From NCBI RefSeq assembly GCF_025642115.1, contig NZ_CP106753.1, positions 2,689,501 through 2,753,500 of the forward strand: a stretch of DNA of 64,000 nucleotides, written 5' to 3'. Under the pieces are notes generated by a model that was not told the origin of the DNA, searched no databases, and saw only the letters and a list, made by a program, of their open reading frames with translations. Shown piece by piece: positions 8,661-17,812 of this stretch. The number at the start of each line of letters is the position of its first letter. Within the stretch, counting starts at the first letter, position 1. This stretch comes from Chitiniphilus purpureus. Lineage in GTDB: Bacteria > Pseudomonadota > Gammaproteobacteria > Burkholderiales > Chitinibacteraceae. A program made the position numbers and the translations under genes.

Positions 8661-10574
8661 ATGGCGTTAGTACGCAAGGGGACAACGGCCGGCGATTACG
8701 CCGTGGCCGAGGATGCGGCGCGGCAGGCGGGTGACCGGGCCGAAGCGGAGCGGCTGCGCCAGCAGGCGCGCGTGTCGGCACGTCGCCAGCAACTGGCCGA
8801 ACGGCTGGGCGCGGCCTCGCAGCAGCTGGTCGGCGGCATCGCCGACTCGGCCGCCGCCGCCGAGGAGCTGCAACACGCGATGACCCAGATCGCCGCCGGC
8901 GCCGAAGAGGCGGCCGGCTCCTCGCATGAATCGGCCGCCGCGGTGCAGGAGGCCGTGCAGCATTTCAACACGCAGCGCGACATCACGGCCGAGATGCAGC
9001 ACAAGGTCGAGCAGCTGCATGCGCTGATCGCCAGCGTCGGCAGCGAGATCCGGTTCACCCTCGCCGGGGTGGACGTGATCGCCACCCGGCAGCGCGTCAC
9101 CTCGCAGCGGGTGGGCACCATGACCGAATTCGCGCAGCGCATCGGCAATGTGGTCGAGCTGGTGCTGCATATCGCCGACCAGACCAACCTGCTGTCGCTC
9201 AATGCCGCCATCGAAGCGGCCAAGGCCGGGCGCCATGGCAAGGGCTTCGCCGTCGTGGCCGGCGAGATCAGGCTGCTCGCGACCGATTCCGAAGAGACCG
9301 CCGCCCGGGTGCGTGAACAGGTGCAGCATATCCAGCACGCGGTGGACGGGATCGCCGTCGGCATCGAACAGTCGGCACGCCGGATCGAGGAACAGCTGGG
9401 CACCAGCGCGCTGATCACGCGCCAGCTCGACCAGGTGCGCGGCGACATGGAGGCCGTGCTCGACAGCGCGCGCCGGATCAACGCCGGCGCCATCGAAGCG
9501 GTCTTCTCGGCGCAGCAGATGGCGCGTGGCACCGAAGTGGTGGCCGCCGCCGCCCAGCAGCAGGCGGCCGCCAGCGAAGAGATGATGCAGACCATCGGCG
9601 AGCAGAGCGCCGCGCTGTCGCAGGGCGAGGCGGCCGCCCGCGCGCTGGCCGACCTGGCCGCGCAGACCCGCCACAGCGGGCAGGTCCATTCCCAGGAACT
9701 GGCCGATGCGGCCCAGTCGCTGGCCATCACGGTGCACCAGTTGAGCCAGGCGTCGTCGCAGATCAGCGGCACACTGCAACAGATCGGGCGCGGAGCGCAG
9801 GAACAGTCGGTGGCCACGGCGCAGCAGGCCAGCGCCGCGGACCTGATCGAGCGCAATGCCCAAACCGCCGAGCGCGAGGCGCGCTCGGCGATCGAACGCA
9901 CCGAGGCGGTACAGGCCCTGCTGCGCGACAACCGCGCCGCGGTGGAGGCACTGATCGAGGGGGTCCGCCACACCGAGCGCGACAACGGACGCAATCAGGA
10001 CGAACTCGCGGCGCTCGACCGCGTGCGCCGACAGATCGACGCGGCTGTCGAAGCACTGGCGCTGCTGGCTATCCAGACCAATATGCTGGCGGTGACAGGC
10101 TCGGTGGAGGCCGCACGCGCTGGCGAGCATGGCCGCGGCTTCGTCACCGTGGCGACGGACATCAAGAAGCTCGCGCTGACTGCGCAGAGCAACGTCGGAC
10201 AGATCCGCGAAGTGATCCGCGAAGCGCAGGACACGCTGTCCGAAGTGCGCCGCAGCGTCAGCGAGGTGGGCGCACTCGCCAGCGGCGAGGCGGCCAAGAC
10301 CGAGCGCATCGCCGCAGGTCTGCTGGCAATGGAACAGGATCTGTCGCTGGTGGTGCAGCATGGCCACAGCGTGGTCAGCGCGGCCACCGAGATCAGCCAG
10401 CGCATGGCACTGGCCCGCCAAGGCGTAAGCCTGATCGCCGCGGCCGCCATGCAGGCCGGCCAATCGGCCGCCGAGGCATCGCTGGCGGCGCGCCAGCAGC
10501 TGCGCGGCATGGAGGATCTGGCGGCGGCGGTCGAAGAGACCGCGGCGCTGACGGATGAATTGAAAGCCCTATGA
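8661..10574 (+). CDS. soluble methyl-accepting chemotaxis protein with two signalling hairpins
   Basis: A 637-residue cytoplasmic chemoreceptor with no membrane helix and no recognisable sensor domain. It is almost wholly Ala/Gln/Glu-rich coiled coil. A canonical receptor tip lies at about residues 170-200 ([20 protein letters not shown], then [16 protein letters not shown]). A second, diverged tip lies at about 470-500 ([20 protein letters not shown], then [19 protein letters not shown]), and each tip has its own descending and ascending helices. Two complete MCP signalling modules in one chain is unusual. Tips of this kind bind CheA and CheW. The start has AAGGCAG 9-15 bases upstream. The stop overlaps the next gene by 4 bp, so it is the first gene of a tightly coupled operon. 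The sensory input must come from the short N-terminus or a partner protein. Confidence 0.9.
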   Translation: MALVRKGTTAGDYAVAEDAARQAGDRAEAERLRQQARVSARRQQLAERLGAASQQLVGGIADSAAAAEELQHAMTQIAAGAEEAAGSSHESAAAVQEAVQHFNTQRDITAEMQHKVEQLHALIASVGSEIRFTLAGVDVIATRQRVTSQRVGTMTEFAQRIGNVVELVLHIADQTNLLSLNAAIEAAKAGRHGKGFAVVAGEIRLLATDSEETAARVREQVQHIQHAVDGIAVGIEQSARRIEEQLGTSALITRQLDQVRGDMEAVLDSARRINAGAIEAVFSAQQMARGTEVVAAAAQQQAAASEEMMQTIGEQSAALSQGEAAARALADLAAQTRHSGQVHSQELADAAQSLAITVHQLSQASSQISGTLQQIGRGAQEQSVATAQQASAADLIERNAQTAEREARSAIERTEAVQALLRDNRAAVEALIEGVRHTERDNGRNQDELAALDRVRRQIDAAVEALALLAIQTNMLAVTGSVEAARAGEHGRGFVTVATDIKKLALTAQSNVGQIREVIREAQDTLSEVRRSVSEVGALASGEAAKTERIAAGLLAMEQDLSLVVQHGHSVVSAATEISQRMALARQGVSLIAAAAMQAGQSAAEASLAARQQLRGMEDLAAAVEETAALTDELKAL

Positions 10575-12037
10575 GCGAAGCCGCGCTGCAGACAAGCCCG
10601 GGCGGCGACGAGGCAGTGCCGTGGTTGCTGTATCGGGCGGGCGGCCTCGCCTGCGCCTCGCCCCTCACCCAGATCGCCGAGGTGGTGCGTGTGCCGGCGC
10701 TGCATCCGGTACCGCTGGCACCCGCCGCGATGCTGGGCCTGGTCAACCGGCATGGCCACGCAGTGGCAGTCCTCGGGCTGGCAGCGCTTCTGGATGCAGC
10801 GCAGCAGGCGCCCGGCCCGGCAAGCCGGCTGCTGGTGCTGCATGCACAGCGGCAGGCGGTGCTGGTGGACGCGGTGCAGGGCCTGGCGCTGTTGCCCGCG
10901 ACGGCGGCGCGTCCGGCCACGGCCGAAGAGGCCGCCGCGGGCCTGGCCCAGGTGATCCCGGCACGCCCGGACCAGGACGAACGCCGCGTGCCGGACCTGG
11001 TCCGCCTCACCCGACCGGCCGCCGCGCCGGCCCGGCCTCCCGCGCCGCAACCGGCCATGCCGTCGCCACAAACCGAGACCGAAGGCGAGCTGCTGCTGGT
11101 CTTCCGGCTGGGCACCCAGGAATACGCGATGCCTGTCGCCGCCATCGAAGAGATCGTGCCGGCCCCGGCCCAATTGCTGGTCACCCCGCATATGCAGACC
11201 CATATGCTCGGGATGATGACGCGCCGCGGGCGGCTGCTGCCGGTGTTCGATACCCGCGCCGCGCTGGCCGCGCCGCAGGGGGCACCGGCACGGCACGTGG
11301 TGGTGCTGCGGCTTCGCGCTGGCACAGATGCCCCGGTCGAGGTCGGCCTGCTGGTCGAGACGGTGAGCGAGGTGCTGGATGCCGGGACCGCGCAGGCACA
11401 ACCGGTGCCGCCGCTGCTGGCGCATACCCGGCGGATGAATGAGATTGCCGCCATCCTCAAGCTGGCCCAGGGCCGGCGGCTGGTCGCGCTGCTGACGCCC
11501 GAACGATTGCTGGATGAAACGGCCCTGTACGGCCTGGAGCCCGCCGTGTCCGACCTTTCCGATCCGACGTCGGCCACTGCCGGCGACGAGGCCCAGCATG
11601 TCCTGGTGTTCCAGGTCGGCGAGGCCGAGCTGGCCGTGGCCGTGGCCCAGGTGCAGGAGATCATCGCACTGCCCGATACGCTCACGCCCGCCCCGCTGGC
11701 GCGCCCGGATGTGTTGGGCGTGCTCAATCTGCGCGGCAACGCGTTGCCGGTGATCGACGCCCGGACCCGGCTCGGGCTGGGCGGGCCTGCCGCGGCGCAG
11801 CGCCAGCGTGTCGTGGTCGTGACCGGCGCCGGCGAGACACCGACCGGCGTGCTGGTCGACCGCGTCTGCGATGTGGTGGCACTGCCGGCGGGGGAGGATG
11901 CGTTGCCGCCGTTGTCGGCCGAGCAGGCGCTGCTGCTGCGCCGGGTGGTGCTGGACGCGGCGCGCATGCTGCTGGTGGTGGATGCCCGGACACTGCTGCA
12001 TGGCGCACCGGAACTGGCCGAGGCCGTGCATGGCTGA
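10571..12037 (+). CDS. cheW: scaffold protein with three tandem CheW domains
   Basis: A 488-residue protein made of three CheW-like domains, against about 160 residues for an ordinary CheW. Domain 1 is at about 16-145 ([20 protein letters not shown] and [15 protein letters not shown]). Domain 2 follows a Pro/Ala-rich linker at about 172-320 ([20 protein letters not shown] and [14 protein letters not shown]). Domain 3 is at about 343-485 ([20 protein letters not shown] and [20 protein letters not shown]) and is the most canonical. CheW couples CheA to chemoreceptor tips; three copies in one chain could bridge both hairpins of the upstream MCP or link neighbouring receptor units. The ATG overlaps the MCP stop, and its own stop overlaps cheB. 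Confidence 0.9.
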   Translation: MSEAALQTSPGGDEAVPWLLYRAGGLACASPLTQIAEVVRVPALHPVPLAPAAMLGLVNRHGHAVAVLGLAALLDAAQQAPGPASRLLVLHAQRQAVLVDAVQGLALLPATAARPATAEEAAAGLAQVIPARPDQDERRVPDLVRLTRPAAAPARPPAPQPAMPSPQTETEGELLLVFRLGTQEYAMPVAAIEEIVPAPAQLLVTPHMQTHMLGMMTRRGRLLPVFDTRAALAAPQGAPARHVVVLRLRAGTDAPVEVGLLVETVSEVLDAGTAQAQPVPPLLAHTRRMNEIAAILKLAQGRRLVALLTPERLLDETALYGLEPAVSDLSDPTSATAGDEAQHVLVFQVGEAELAVAVAQVQEIIALPDTLTPAPLARPDVLGVLNLRGNALPVIDARTRLGLGGPAAAQRQRVVVVTGAGETPTGVLVDRVCDVVALPAGEDALPPLSAEQALLLRRVVLDAARMLLVVDARTLLHGAPELAEAVHG

Positions 12038-13121
12038 AGCACGGCTACGCCTGCTGATCGTCGACGACTCCGCGCTGATGCGGCGCGAGCTGGCACGCCT
12101 GTTCGAGGAGGACGGGGGCTTCGAGGTGCTGACCTGCGCCGATGGCCCCAGCGCGCTGGAAGCGCTCACCCGGTTCGCACCGGACGTGGTGACACTCGAT
12201 GTGACCATGCCCGGCATGGACGGGCTGACCGTGCTTTCACGGCTGATGGTCACCCGGCCCACGCCGGTGGTGATGGTCTCGGCCATCACCGAACATGGCT
12301 CGCTGGCCGCGCTCGAAGCGCTGGCGATGGGCGCAGTCGATTGCGTGGCCAAACCGCAGGGCTCCATCCTGCTCGGGCTCGGCCACGCCGGCGCGCAGAT
12401 CGTCACCACCGTACGCGCCGCCGCCCATGCCCGGGTGGTACGCCCCACGCCACGCCGGCCGGCGCCGCCACAGGCTCCGCCGCACCGGCTGCCACCGGCC
12501 CCCCCCGGCAGCAACGGCCCCACCGGCGTGGTGCTGATCGGCGTGTCGACCGGCGGGCCGCGCGCGCTCGAACAGATCCTGCCGCGGCTGCCGGCCGGCT
12601 TTCCCTATCCCGTGGTGATCTGCCAGCACATGCCGGCCGCCTTCACCCACGCCTTCGCTGCACGGCTGGACCGGTTGTGCGCGCTGACGGTGAGCGAGGT
12701 GCGCGAATCATGCGTGCTCGAACCCGGACACGCCTATGTGGCCAAGGGCGAGACCGACCTGATGCTGCTGCGCCGCGACGAGCAGTTGATCGCCCAGCCG
12801 CGCCCCATCGATCCGGCCCACTACTGGCACCCGGCGGTCGAGGTGCTGGTGCGCAGCGCGCTGGCATGCGTGCCCGCTTCCCGCATCATCGGCGTGCAGC
12901 TCACCGGCATGGGCTACGACGGTGCGGCCGCCCTGTGCGAGGTGCACGCGCAGGGCGGGCTGACCATCGCCGAATCGGCCGAAAGCGCAGTGATCTTCGG
13001 CATGCCGCAGGCGCTGATCTCGGCCGGCGGCGCCACCGTGGTGCTGCCCGCCGGTGCCATCGCCGACCAATTGATCGCATGGGCACGCCGCCCTGCCCCG
13101 GAGGGCAAGCCATGGCCTTGA
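12030..13121 (+). CDS. cheB: chemotaxis response regulator protein-glutamate methylesterase CheB
   Basis: A 363-residue CheB, of normal length, which demethylates and deamidates receptor glutamates when phosphorylated. The receiver domain (about 6-125) has the acidic pair D12/D13 and phosphoacceptor D57 in VVTLDVTMPGMDG. After a Pro-rich linker (about 138-163) the esterase domain carries the complete catalytic triad: S173 in GVSTGG, H200 in CQHMP and D297 in TGMGYDGA. The ATG at 12030 lies inside the end of the CheW gene, so translation is coupled; a longer upstream frame is not coding. It pairs with CheR two genes on, which implies the double-hairpin MCP is subject to methylation. Confidence 0.95.
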   Translation: MAEARLRLLIVDDSALMRRELARLFEEDGGFEVLTCADGPSALEALTRFAPDVVTLDVTMPGMDGLTVLSRLMVTRPTPVVMVSAITEHGSLAALEALAMGAVDCVAKPQGSILLGLGHAGAQIVTTVRAAAHARVVRPTPRRPAPPQAPPHRLPPAPPGSNGPTGVVLIGVSTGGPRALEQILPRLPAGFPYPVVICQHMPAAFTHAFAARLDRLCALTVSEVRESCVLEPGHAYVAKGETDLMLLRRDEQLIAQPRPIDPAHYWHPAVEVLVRSALACVPASRIIGVQLTGMGYDGAAALCEVHAQGGLTIAESAESAVIFGMPQALISAGGATVVLPAGAIADQLIAWARRPAPEGKPWP

Positions 13122-13729
13122 TCCGCAAGGCGACCCAGCCGCCCGCGCCCACCGCTGATGTCGCGGACCCGCTGTGCCTGCTGCAGGCGCCCGACCCCTC
13201 CACCCGCGCGCACGCGGCACAGCGGCTTGCGCTGCAGCCTGGCGATGCCACCGTGGCCGCCGCACTGCTGGATACGCTCGCCGGCGAGCCCGAGGCGGCG
13301 GTGCGCGAGCGGCTGCTCACCGCGCTGATCGTCCATGCCGACACCGGGGTGGCGGCACGGCTGGCCGTGCTGCTGCGCCAGGCCGATGCACCGCGGCGTA
13401 CCGAACTGGTGGATGCGCTGCGCCAGATGCCCGACGCATTCCACCCGCTGGTGCCCGGGTTGCTGGCCGATCCCGACCCGGACCTGCGCATCCATGTATT
13501 GAGCACGCTGGACGAATGTCCGGCGCCGCAGGTGCGGCAATGGCTGGTCGCAGTGCTGGAACACGACCCGCACGTCAACGTATGCGCCGGCGCGGTCGAA
13601 ATCCTGGCCCGCATCGGCGAACCCGCGCAACTGCCGGCACTGCACCGGCTCAAGGCGCGCTTTCCCGACGCGGCGTTCATCGCCTTCGCCGCCGACCTCG
13701 CCGCGGCCAGGATCCAAGGGCATGCTTGA
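13112..13729 (+). CDS. HEAT-repeat-like protein within the chemosensory operon
   Basis: A 205-residue all-helical protein. From about residue 25 it consists of repeating ~30-residue helix pairs of the HEAT/PBS-lyase type, for example LLADPDPDLRIHVLSTLDE, then VRQWLVAVLEHDPHVNVCAG, then AVEILARIGEPAQLPALHRL. No catalytic motif or signal peptide is visible. The start overlaps the cheB stop and the stop overlaps the cheR start, so it is made together with the adaptation enzymes. HEAT repeats usually form protein-docking surfaces; I infer an adaptor for CheB, CheR or the receptor. The exact role is unknown. Confidence 0.75.
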   Translation: MALIRKATQPPAPTADVADPLCLLQAPDPSTRAHAAQRLALQPGDATVAAALLDTLAGEPEAAVRERLLTALIVHADTGVAARLAVLLRQADAPRRTELVDALRQMPDAFHPLVPGLLADPDPDLRIHVLSTLDECPAPQVRQWLVAVLEHDPHVNVCAGAVEILARIGEPAQLPALHRLKARFPDAAFIAFAADLAAARIQGHA

Positions 13730-14573
13730 CGTTCCCGCCCCGCTTGCGCTCAGCCAGGCCGATTTCGAACGCTTTCGCGATTTCTTCTACCGCAAGACCG
13801 GCATCCACTTCGAGGACAGCAAGCGCTATTTCATCGACCGACGCCTGCTGCTGCGTATCCGTGCCAGCGGGCACCGCGATTTCCAGCAGTATTTCACCAC
13901 GCTGTTGACCGATGCGCAGGCCCCGGACGGGGAGCTGCAGCAGCTGATCAACGCGATGACGGTCAACGAGACCTATTTCCTGCGCGAGGCGCATCAGCTG
14001 CGCTGCCTGGTGGGCCCGATCCTGGACGAGGTGGCGCAGCGCCGCCCGGCCGACCAGCCGATCCGGATCTGGTCGATCCCGACTGCCTCGGGCGAGGAGG
14101 CGTACTCGCTGGCCATCTACCTGCTCGAATATTGGCCGCAACTGGCAACGCGCGATGTGGAGATCCTTGCCTCGGACATCGATACCGAGATGCTGGCGCG
14201 CGCACAGGAAGGGCTGTATGGCGAGCGCGCGCTGCAGCTGGTGCCCGACACGCTGCGCAGTCGGTATTTCAGCCGTGAGGCCGGCGGCTACCGGATCGAT
14301 CCGACGCTGCGTGCGGCGGTGGCGTTCAGCTGCGTCAATATCACCGACCCGGCGGCAATGCAGTCCTGGCGCGACATCGACGTGGTGTTCTGCCGCAACC
14401 TGCTGATCTACTTCGACGATCTGTCGCGCCGCCGCACCGCCGAGGCGCTGTACGACGCGCTGCGGCCCGGCGGCTTTGTCTGCCTTGGCCACGCCGAATC
14501 GATGAGCCGTATCTCTTCTCTGTTCACCATCCGGAAGTTCGCCGATGCCATCGTCTACCAGAAACCCTGCTGA
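13722..14573 (+). CDS. cheR: chemotaxis protein-glutamate O-methyltransferase CheR
   Basis: A 283-residue CheR that transfers methyl groups from S-adenosylmethionine to receptor glutamates, opposing CheB. The N-terminal helical domain includes FRDFFYRKTGIHFEDSKRYF and NAMTVNETYFLREAHQ, both typical. The SAM-binding domain has IRIWSIPTASGEEAYSLAIY, a slightly altered version of the usual CST-GEEPYS motif, then ASDID and VVFCRNLLIYFDD. The C-terminal FVCLGHAESM is conserved. No TPR extension is present. The start overlaps the HEAT-repeat gene by 8 bp. Confidence 0.93.
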   Translation: MLDVPAPLALSQADFERFRDFFYRKTGIHFEDSKRYFIDRRLLLRIRASGHRDFQQYFTTLLTDAQAPDGELQQLINAMTVNETYFLREAHQLRCLVGPILDEVAQRRPADQPIRIWSIPTASGEEAYSLAIYLLEYWPQLATRDVEILASDIDTEMLARAQEGLYGERALQLVPDTLRSRYFSREAGGYRIDPTLRAAVAFSCVNITDPAAMQSWRDIDVVFCRNLLIYFDDLSRRRTAEALYDALRPGGFVCLGHAESMSRISSLFTIRKFADAIVYQKPC

Positions 14574-14600
14574 ACATCGGCGCCCTGTCCGGGTCCGGCC

Positions 14601-14972
14601 ATGAAGCGCGTGCTGATCGTCGATGACGCGGTCACAGTGCGCAGCTACCACCGGCAGGTGCTCGAAGCCGCGGGCTTTGTCGCCGACGAGGCGGCCAACG
14701 GCATGGAAGGGCTGGAAAAGGCGCTCTCGGGCCGCTACGACCTGTTTCTCATCGATGTGAACATGCCGCGGATGGATGGCTACTCGCTGCTGACGGCGCT
14801 GCGGCAGGCGGCCTCGCTGGCAGGCATCCCCGCCATCGTGATCACCACCGAGAGCGGGCCGGCGCAACAGGCCAGGGCCATCGCCGCCGGCGCCAATTTC
14901 ATGCTCACCAAGCCGGTCACGCCCGAGGAACTCACGTTGTACGCACGCATGCTGGGCGGTGCCGATGTCTGA
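14601..14972 (+). CDS. cheY: CheY-like response regulator (first of two)
   Basis: A 123-residue stand-alone receiver domain. The metal-binding acids are D8/D9 (LIVDDA), the phosphoacceptor is D52 (FLIDVNMPRMDG), the switch Thr is in IVITTES, and the conserved Lys is K104 (MLTKPVTPEE). It is the length of a diffusible CheY. It starts 27 bp after cheR and overlaps the cheA start, so it should be a direct substrate of that CheA. Whether it reaches the flagellar motor or acts on another output cannot be told from sequence. Confidence 0.92.
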   Translation: MKRVLIVDDAVTVRSYHRQVLEAAGFVADEAANGMEGLEKALSGRYDLFLIDVNMPRMDGYSLLTALRQAASLAGIPAIVITTESGPAQQARAIAAGANFMLTKPVTPEELTLYARMLGGADV

Positions 14973-17139
14973 TCCGGACCGGCTGCTGGCCCAGTTCCTC
15001 GACGAAACCCGCGAGCAACTGCTGACGCTGGCGCGGGCGCTGGCACAGCTGGCGCAACAACCGGACGCACGCGACGCGCTCGACGAGGCCCACCGGATGG
15101 TCCACACCATCAAGGGCTCGTGCGGACTGTTTGAGCTGCAGCCCATCCTGGCGATCACCCATGCAGCGGAGAACCTGCTGATGCAGGCGCAGCAGGGCAC
15201 ACATCGGCTGTCCGCCAGCGAGATCGATGCACTTGGCGCCGCCTTCGACGATGTCGCCGACTGGCTGGAGGCATTCGACGGCCACGCCTTGCCGCACCAG
15301 GCCGACCCGGCGGCACAGCAGCATGTGCATGCCCTCGACCCGCAATCGGCAAGGCCGGCGCAGCAGCACACGGCCGCGGCGGCATTCGACTCGCTGCCCG
15401 CCGCGCTGCGTACCCGGCTTGCCGCCCATGCCGACGCACGCGTCTATGTGCGCTATGCCCCCGATCCGGCGTGCTTCTTCAGCGGCGAAGACCCACTTTA
15501 CACACTGCGCCAGCTTCCCGAGCTCATCGATCTGGCCATCGATGCCCCCGCGCGCGATGCGCTCGCCGCGCTCGACCCGTTCCACTGCCATCTGGTGTTC
15601 CACGCCGTCTCGGGTGCGTCGGACGAGGCCGTCGCGGCCGCGCTGCGCCCGCTGGCCGGGCAGGCGGCGTGGTGCGCACTGCCCGCCCCGACGGCCCGGC
15701 CATCGCCGGCGCTCGAACCGACGCTGGCGTTGCTGCGGCAGCAACAGGCGCTGCTGACGCACGCGATCGGACACGGCGAGGACGGGCCGTTGCATTCGGT
15801 CGCCACCGTGATGCGCAATTGCTGCGCGCTGCTGGGGCAACCCGATCCGCTGGCCGGCTGGGACAGCCACAACGGCGCACCGGCGCTGCAGCAGCGGCTC
15901 GCGGCGCTGCTTGCACAGCTGGCGGCACCGCAAGCGCCCGCCCCTGCGCCATCATCGGGCGAGCCGTCCGGTGTGCGCCAGGAGGCGCTGCGGATCGCCC
16001 CCGCCCTGCTGGATCGCCTTGCGGACAGTGCGGCCGAGCTTGCCGTCAGCCGCAACGCGCTGGGCGAGCTGGCGCAGCGCGCGTCGGCCCGGGGTGGCGA
16101 GGCTGCCTTTGCCCGCGACCTGGCAGGCTGGCATGAGCGACTGGACAGCCAGGTGCGCGCGCTGCAGGAAGCGCTGCAGGAGGCACGGCTGGTGCCGCTG
16201 GCCAACGTATTCCAGCGCCTGCCGCGGCTGGTGCGGCAATTGGCGCGGCAACTGGGCAAGGAGGTGACACTTGCGCTGGAAGGCGAGTCGATCCGCGTCG
16301 ACAAGGAGATCGCCGACACGCTGTACGAGCCGCTGCTGCACCTGTCGCGCAATGCGCTGGACCATGGCATCGAGCCTGCCAGCGAGCGGCGGGCCCAGGG
16401 CAAGCCCGGTGGCGGCAGCCTCACCATCCGCGCCCGCCAGACCCCCGAGCGCCTGCAGGTCGAAGTGATCGACGACGGACGCGGTATCGACGTCGCGCAG
16501 GTACGGCAGCGCGCGCTCGCCCGTGGGCTGCAGCCACCCGACCGGCTTGCCGCGCTGTCCGACGCGCAGGCGATGCAGCTGGTGTTCACGCCCGGTTTCT
16601 CCACCGCGGCGACAGTCACCGAGGTATCCGGGCGTGGCGTGGGCATGGACGCGGTGCGCCATGCCGTCGGCGCGGCCGGCGGCAGTGTCACGCTCGACAG
16701 CGTGGCAGGCGGCGGCACCACGGTCAGCTTGTCGCTGCCGTTGCAACGCGCGTTGACCCAGGCGCTGGTGGTGGAAGCGGCCGGCCAACGTTTCGGCATT
16801 GCCATCGCCCACCTGCTCGAAGTAATCCAGCCGCAGCCGCAGGCGCTGCATCAGGTGAAATCCAGCCTGGCGCTGCACTGGCGCGGCGAAGTGGTGCCGC
16901 TCGTGGATCTGGCCCAGGCGCTCGGACTGCCCTGCCCGCCCGCCCATCCGGCGACAGCGGTCATCACCGTCACGCGCCACGGCCCGGTCGCGCTGGCGCT
17001 CGACGCGGTGCACGACAGCCAGGAAGTGACGGTCAGGCCCCCGTCCGGCGTCCTGGCCGGCGTGGCGTGCTACGACGGCACCGCGCTGCTGGCCGACGGC
17101 AGCATCCTGCTGATCCTCAACCCGGATGGACTGATCTGA
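14965..17139 (+). CDS. cheA: chemotaxis histidine kinase CheA
   Basis: A 724-residue CheA from the ATG at 14965; a GTG six bases earlier is an alternative. The Hpt (P1) domain has phosphoacceptor H47 in MVHTIKGSCGLF. A variable Ala/Pro-rich region (about 110-330) replaces a clear CheY-binding P2 domain. The dimerisation helices (about 335-410) follow, then the kinase domain with N box HLSRNALDHGIE, G1 DDGRGID, F box FTPGFST and G2 SGRGVGMDAV. A CheW-like P5 domain closes the protein (about 590-724). All catalytic elements are present, so it should be active. It overlaps cheY by 8 bp and the next gene by 1 bp (TGATG). Confidence 0.93.
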   Translation: MSDPDRLLAQFLDETREQLLTLARALAQLAQQPDARDALDEAHRMVHTIKGSCGLFELQPILAITHAAENLLMQAQQGTHRLSASEIDALGAAFDDVADWLEAFDGHALPHQADPAAQQHVHALDPQSARPAQQHTAAAAFDSLPAALRTRLAAHADARVYVRYAPDPACFFSGEDPLYTLRQLPELIDLAIDAPARDALAALDPFHCHLVFHAVSGASDEAVAAALRPLAGQAAWCALPAPTARPSPALEPTLALLRQQQALLTHAIGHGEDGPLHSVATVMRNCCALLGQPDPLAGWDSHNGAPALQQRLAALLAQLAAPQAPAPAPSSGEPSGVRQEALRIAPALLDRLADSAAELAVSRNALGELAQRASARGGEAAFARDLAGWHERLDSQVRALQEALQEARLVPLANVFQRLPRLVRQLARQLGKEVTLALEGESIRVDKEIADTLYEPLLHLSRNALDHGIEPASERRAQGKPGGGSLTIRARQTPERLQVEVIDDGRGIDVAQVRQRALARGLQPPDRLAALSDAQAMQLVFTPGFSTAATVTEVSGRGVGMDAVRHAVGAAGGSVTLDSVAGGGTTVSLSLPLQRALTQALVVEAAGQRFGIAIAHLLEVIQPQPQALHQVKSSLALHWRGEVVPLVDLAQALGLPCPPAHPATAVITVTRHGPVALALDAVHDSQEVTVRPPSGVLAGVACYDGTALLADGSILLILNPDGLI

Positions 17140-17432
17140 TGCCTTGCGACCTCACAGACGGTATCCTTCGGCTGACCGGCGTCTGCGGCATCGACGACGT
17201 GGCGCCGCTGGCGCAACTGCTGTTTGCCGAACCGCGGGCCGGCATCGATCTTTCGGGTTGCCGGCACCTGCATTGCGCCGTCCTGCAGCTGCTGCTGGCG
17301 GGCGGGCGCCCGCTGCTCGCGCCGCCGCAGGATCCATGGACCGCGCGCTTCGTGATGCCCCTGTTGAATTGTTCCACCGACCCCGGCGCGGGCAGCGCGC
17401 CGGGTGGCCAGGCCCTGAAGGAGGCGCCATGA
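17139..17432 (+). CDS. small STAS-like protein in the chemosensory operon
   Basis: A 97-residue protein whose start codon shares a base with the cheA stop (TGATG). The pattern is GILRLTGVCGIDDVAPLAQL, then IDLSGCRHLHCAVLQLLLAG, resembling a STAS domain (anti-sigma-factor-antagonist fold): a strand, a helix, then the strand-loop-helix that normally carries the phosphorylatable Ser after an Asp. Here that position reads HLHCAVLQ, with no Asp-Ser. If it is STAS it is a non-phosphorylatable binding version. The ~20 C-terminal residues look disordered. The assignment is by pattern only. Confidence 0.55.
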   Translation: MPCDLTDGILRLTGVCGIDDVAPLAQLLFAEPRAGIDLSGCRHLHCAVLQLLLAGGRPLLAPPQDPWTARFVMPLLNCSTDPGAGSAPGGQALKEAP

Positions 17433-17812
17433 CCCAATCCCAGACCAAGACCGTCCTGATCGTCGACGACAGTACGCTGTCGCGCATGCTGATCCGCAAC
17501 CTGATCGTCGAGCGCCATCCGGACTGGACCATCCTGGAAGCCGCCAGCGGCGAGGCGGCGCTGGAATTGGTCGGTACCACCCGGCCCGACCTGATCACGC
17601 TGGATCTGAACATGCCCGGCATGAACGGACTGGAAGCCGCAGTCGCGCTCAATGCGCAATGCCCTTCGGCCAAGCTGGCCGTGCTGACGGCCAACGTGCA
17701 GGACAGCATCCGGCAGAAGGTCCAGGCGCTGGGCATCTTCTTTGTCGCCATGGTTGAAAAGCCGGTGACGCGCGCGGGCGTGGACAAGATCCTGTTCGGG
17801 CTTGCGCCATGA
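17429..17812 (+). CDS. CheY-like response regulator (second, next to CheC)
   Basis: A 127-residue receiver domain with D13/D14 (LIVDDST), phosphoacceptor D59 (LITLDLNMPGMNG), switch Thr in LTANV and Lys K111 (VEKPVTR). GGAGG at about 8 bases marks the start, which overlaps the preceding stop. It overlaps the CheC-like gene by 4 bp, and such receiver-CheC pairs are usual where the phosphatase acts on that receiver. It is clearly different in sequence from the first CheY, so the operon has two receivers competing for one CheA. Confidence 0.9.
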   Translation: MTQSQTKTVLIVDDSTLSRMLIRNLIVERHPDWTILEAASGEAALELVGTTRPDLITLDLNMPGMNGLEAAVALNAQCPSAKLAVLTANVQDSIRQKVQALGIFFVAMVEKPVTRAGVDKILFGLAP

